A DNA stretch of 53,286 nt from the NCBI RefSeq assembly GCF_014287895.1, contig NZ_JACOPP010000021.1, forward strand, positions 1-53,286, written 5' to 3'. Each line of letters starts with the position of its first letter. The stretch's first letter is position 1. Position numbers and translations under genes: made by a program. The stretch is from Lawsonibacter hominis. Lineage in GTDB: Bacteria > Bacillota > Clostridia > Oscillospirales > Oscillospiraceae. The notes beneath the pieces were generated by a model. That model was given only the letters and a program-made list of their open reading frames with translations. It was not told the origin of the DNA and made no database searches. Below, one piece after another: positions 50,357 to 53,286 of the stretch.

Positions 50357-53286
50357 TTACTGGTTGGTCACCGTAAGGGTCGGGGTCTGGTTCGCGTCGC
50401 TAACCGTAATGGTAGTGGGGCTGACCTGCACGCTATCACCTTCAACGGTAACGTTGTGCTGACCATTGGCCAGATACAGAACGTCATCGTTGTAAACGGT
50501 CATGCCATCCACCTTCACAGTGACGCTCTTGCCGCTGTTGTTGACGATGGTCAGGTCGACCGCATACACGCGGGTCAGGGTGAGGTTGTAGGTGATAGAG
50601 GTGCCATCCTTGTAGACCACGGTAGCCGACTTAATATCGGCGGGCACATTGACCTTATCAATGTCGCTGTCGTTCAGATGCTCACGCACCAGAGCGGCAA
50701 CCTGGCGGGCAGTCAGGCTGGCGGCATAATGGTCGATATTCAGGGTGCCCGTAGTGGGCTCGCTGACCTTGGTGTAGCCGTACACGGGATCAGTGGGCTT
50801 CTCAGGGGTAGTGGTATCCTTATCCCAGATGAAGGCGGTACGGATCACGCTGCCCTCGCTAGTGGTGGGGATGATAACGGCGTTCACGTCCACATAAGTG
50901 AAGGTGCCGGCCACGGGCTCGTCAGAGGCGGAAGTCATGTCGGTGACATCCCACACCTTGGCGCTGTCGGGCAGAGCGTAGTAGACATTGCCGTTGACGG
51001 TGCCGACCTTCAGCAGGTTGGCGGTCTGGGCGTTCTGCACGCTGTTGGACACGACGCTGTAGGTGCCGTCGCTGTTGGCAACATAGGCATAGGCCTTCTT
51101 GTAGGCGCTGTTGTCCTTGTTGTCAAAGTTGTAGCCGCCGTCGTCCTTGATCTCGATCTCCTTGGCGGTGCCGTCCTCGAAGACCACGTTCAGCCACAGC
51201 TTGTCGGAAGCGGTGTAGGCGTTGCGGTTCAGGACGAACATGTAGTCGCGGCTGGAAGCGGTGGTGTTGGCGTTGAAGAGGATGACCTCAGCCAGCTTGG
51301 TGGGCGCCAGCTTCTTGGCTTCGTTCTTCTGCAGCACGGGGTAGACCTGGACAGCGGGATCATTGGCGGCATCCACCTTGCCCATGTTCTGCCAGCCGAC
51401 CGCCACGCCGTAGTTCTTGCTGTCGGTGTAGTAGAAGGCCACGGTGTTGCGGTCGATGGCGTAGGTCACGTCGTTCTGAACGCCGTCAGCCTTCAGGACC
51501 ACGCTGGCATCGCCGGAATCGTAGGTCTTCTTCAGGGTCCAGTCGGTGTTGGGGCCGTTCTTGGCAACATCGTTCACGGACTTGGCGTTGGTGGCGATGT
51601 AGGCGTACTCGCCGCCGGCCTGGTTGCCGTTCTCGGCCACATAGCCGTCATTGCCCAGAGTGTGGGTCTTCAGCACGCTCTTGATGGTCAGCACGTCGTC
51701 ATCGGACAGGGTGTAGGTGATGACTGTGCCGATCGCGGCGCCCAGGGTGTTGTCAGTGGCCTGGTTCACGTCGCGGGTGCCCAGGTAGGACTCCAGAGCG
51801 GCATCGTCAGCAAACGCCTTGCTGCTGCCCACGGAAGCCTTCCAGTTGATGTCATAGGTGGCCTCGGTGCCGTCAGCCTTCAGGACCTTCACCATGCCGG
51901 ACTTGGTCAGGGCGTTCTGGGTCCAGGCGGAATTCAGAACCAGAGCGTAGTTGGTCACGGTCTCCTCAGCGGGACGAATGGCGACCACATACTCGCCGGT
52001 GGAATCCAGAATGAAGTCATAAGCGGTGTCAAAGCCGGGGGTGGTGTTGGCCTTGCCGATCTCGAAGTGGGTCAGGTCAACGTCCACCAGGGAGGCGGCG
52101 TCGGGGATGAAGGACTGCTTGTAGGTCTCGCCCTCGACGGTGATGTACAGCTCGCTGGCCTTGTCGCGGTCAACGCGGGTCATCTTGCCGGTGACGATCT
52201 CGGGCAGGGAGATGTAGGTGCGGCCGCCGTACTGGACGTACAGCACCACATCGTTGGTAGCGACCTCGTCGTTGAAGACCACGTTCTCGAAGTCCTCGGA
52301 GAAGGAGTCGGCCTTCTGGGTCAGCTTGCCGTTGTTGTCGCGGGCATAGCTGTACAGGGAGATGGTCTCGTTCTTCACGCTGTAGGAGCGGACCTCGGAG
52401 AGGGTCTCCATCAGGTACAGAACATAGTCCACAGTGCCGTCGTCATCGTTGTCGATGACTTCGGCGGAGATGCCGTTCAGGTTGAACTTGGCGGTGTCAT
52501 AGTACTCATTGATGGCGGCCTCAGCAGCAGCCTGAGTCTTGTAATAGCCGTAGTTCACATAGTACTGGGTATCCTTGTCGGCAGCCAGGCCAGTGCCCTT
52601 CAGGAACTTGGCCAGGGTGTCGCTGTTGGCGGTGGTGGACTTGATGACGTTCACGTCGTCCTTGGTGGACACGCCCAGAACCTTGGAGTTGGAGAGGATG
52701 GTGGTCTTCTCGATGTACACGGTCACGGTCTTGCCGATCATATCGACCGTGGTGTCCATGCTCAGGGACAGATCGCCGACATACTCCTTGGACTCGCCGG
52801 TGACGGTGGAAGCGGTGGTGGAGCCGTACAGGACGACCTCCTCCAGGTTGGTCTTGCCGGAACGCAGGGCGGCGTCAGAGTCGGTGCCGTCCAGCTGAGC
52901 CCACTTGTTGCCGGTCACAACGCCTTCCAGCTTGTACACGCCGTACATGGCGCTCAGGATGGTGCGGTGATCGGAGAAGGCGATAGCGTAGCCGTTCTCA
53001 TACTTCTGGATCATCTCAACGTCCAGGGCGTTGTGGATCAGCAGAGCGGCGTCATCACGGCTCAGGGGGAGCATGATGTTCTTGGTGAAGTTACGGAACA
53101 GGCCCAGGCTGGAAGCCTTGGCGTTGGTGTTGATGGCCCAGTCGGTGCCCACGAAGCCCTCGATGGAGGGATCGTAGCCGGCGGCCACCAGCAGCATCTT
53201 GGCGGCCTCGGCGCCGGTCACGTTGGCGGCGGGGTCGAAGCGGCCGTCGCCGCGGCCGGCGATGATGCCCAGGGTGAAGCAGTAGT
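50357..53286 (-). CDS. S-layer-homology-domain surface protein (5' end beyond window)
   Basis: The frame is open to the window edge, giving at least 975 residues. The visible N-terminal part, FTLGIIAGRGDGRFDPAANV followed by TGAEAAKMLLVAAGY, is an SLH module that would anchor the protein to secondary cell-wall polymer. At least one more SLH repeat and a signal peptide should lie upstream. The remaining about 850 residues are Asp/Thr/Val-rich, beta-type and nearly free of Cys, as in S-layer proteins. The C-terminus has Ig-like strands (YAVDLTIVNNSGKSVTVKVD). Codon use is strongly biased to C/G-ending codons, as expected for an abundant protein. The GTG in frame at 53221 is internal to the SLH domain and is not the start. 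Confidence 0.88.
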   Translation of the reverse strand, partial: YCFTLGIIAGRGDGRFDPAANVTGAEAAKMLLVAAGYDPSIEGFVGTDWAINTNAKASSLGLFRNFTKNIMLPLSRDDAALLIHNALDVEMIQKYENGYAIAFSDHRTILSAMYGVYKLEGVVTGNKWAQLDGTDSDAALRSGKTNLEEVVLYGSTTASTVTGESKEYVGDLSLSMDTTVDMIGKTVTVYIEKTTILSNSKVLGVSTKDDVNVIKSTTANSDTLAKFLKGTGLAADKDTQYYVNYGYYKTQAAAEAAINEYYDTAKFNLNGISAEVIDNDDDGTVDYVLYLMETLSEVRSYSVKNETISLYSYARDNNGKLTQKADSFSEDFENVVFNDEVATNDVVLYVQYGGRTYISLPEIVTGKMTRVDRDKASELYITVEGETYKQSFIPDAASLVDVDLTHFEIGKANTTPGFDTAYDFILDSTGEYVVAIRPAEETVTNYALVLNSAWTQNALTKSGMVKVLKADGTEATYDINWKASVGSSKAFADDAALESYLGTRDVNQATDNTLGAAIGTVITYTLSDDDVLTIKSVLKTHTLGNDGYVAENGNQAGGEYAYIATNAKSVNDVAKNGPNTDWTLKKTYDSGDASVVLKADGVQNDVTYAIDRNTVAFYYTDSKNYGVAVGWQNMGKVDAANDPAVQVYPVLQKNEAKKLAPTKLAEVILFNANTTASSRDYMFVLNRNAYTASDKLWLNVVFEDGTAKEIEIKDDGGYNFDNKDNSAYKKAYAYVANSDGTYSVVSNSVQNAQTANLLKVGTVNGNVYYALPDSAKVWDVTDMTSASDEPVAGTFTYVDVNAVIIPTTSEGSVIRTAFIWDKDTTTPEKPTDPVYGYTKVSEPTTGTLNIDHYAASLTARQVAALVREHLNDSDIDKVNVPADIKSATVVYKDGTSITYNLTLTRVYAVDLTIVNNSGKSVTVKVDGMTVYNDDVLYLANGQHNVTVEGDSVQVSPTTITVSDANQTPTLTVTNQ

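Noticed and set aside
1..53286. CRISPR arrays, tRNA or rRNA genes, prophage
   Set aside because: No regularly spaced direct repeats, cloverleaf sequences, rRNA stretches or phage structural cluster were seen on either strand by eye.

Overview
The window looks like a chromosomal segment of an anaerobic, endospore-forming Firmicute of the Oscillospiraceae type (Flavonifractor/Intestinimonas/Lawsonibacter-like; this placement is inference). The evidence is: Spo0A and SpoIVB are present; strong GGAGG ribosome-binding sites and TTGACA/TATAAT promoters precede genes of fairly high GC; the ribonucleotide reductase is B12-dependent; there is an S-layer-homology protein; and the metabolism is fermentative and CoA/ETF-based. 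The left edge cuts an IS3-like transposase gene and the right edge cuts the S-layer gene. No tRNA, rRNA, CRISPR array or prophage was seen.

Region 1 (438-17377) is an acyl-CoA catabolic island. A leftward fadN-fadA-acyl-CoA dehydrogenase operon faces a rightward set: an NtrC-type activator, an APC permease, a class I CoA-transferase and a crotonase. These are followed by a soluble PAS histidine kinase, a PaaG-like crotonase, an EutH-like permease, an FUSC/aromatic-acid-exporter-like protein and EtfB/EtfA. Two -24/-12 (sigma-54) promoter sequences with exact GG-N10-GC spacing flank the activator gene, one facing each arm. The layout resembles E. coli AtoSC control of atoDAEB, but with a much larger cargo. 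The likely flow is import, CoA transfer, dehydrogenation with ETF, hydration/isomerisation, 3-hydroxyacyl oxidation and thiolysis. The substrate cannot be read from the sequence.

Region 2 (17776-28597) holds a divergently transcribed YheO/DauR-like regulator and a long peptide/amino-acid operon: RidA, a PLP aminotransferase, an M29/NicX-like metalloenzyme, a PepV-like dipeptidase and a complete oligopeptide ABC transporter. A perfect TTGACA-N17-TATAAT promoter drives it.

Region 3 (29003-35549, leftward) contains an Mbeg1-like alpha/beta hydrolase. It also contains an operon of FAD oxidoreductase, a 51-residue cysteine-motif microprotein, an MmgE/PrpD protein and an SLC13-like permease, with a MarR regulator upstream.

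Region 4 (35818-53286) carries Spo0A and SpoIVB; a PocR/AraC regulator with a corrinoid protein; XpaC-like, VanW-domain, DUF2461 and polysaccharide deacetylase proteins; a CPBP protease; class II ribonucleotide reductase; a short protein of unknown function; and the S-layer protein. Several intergenic stretches are unusually rich in perfect inverted repeats, most strikingly 49382-49622 and the VanW leader 41992-42091.
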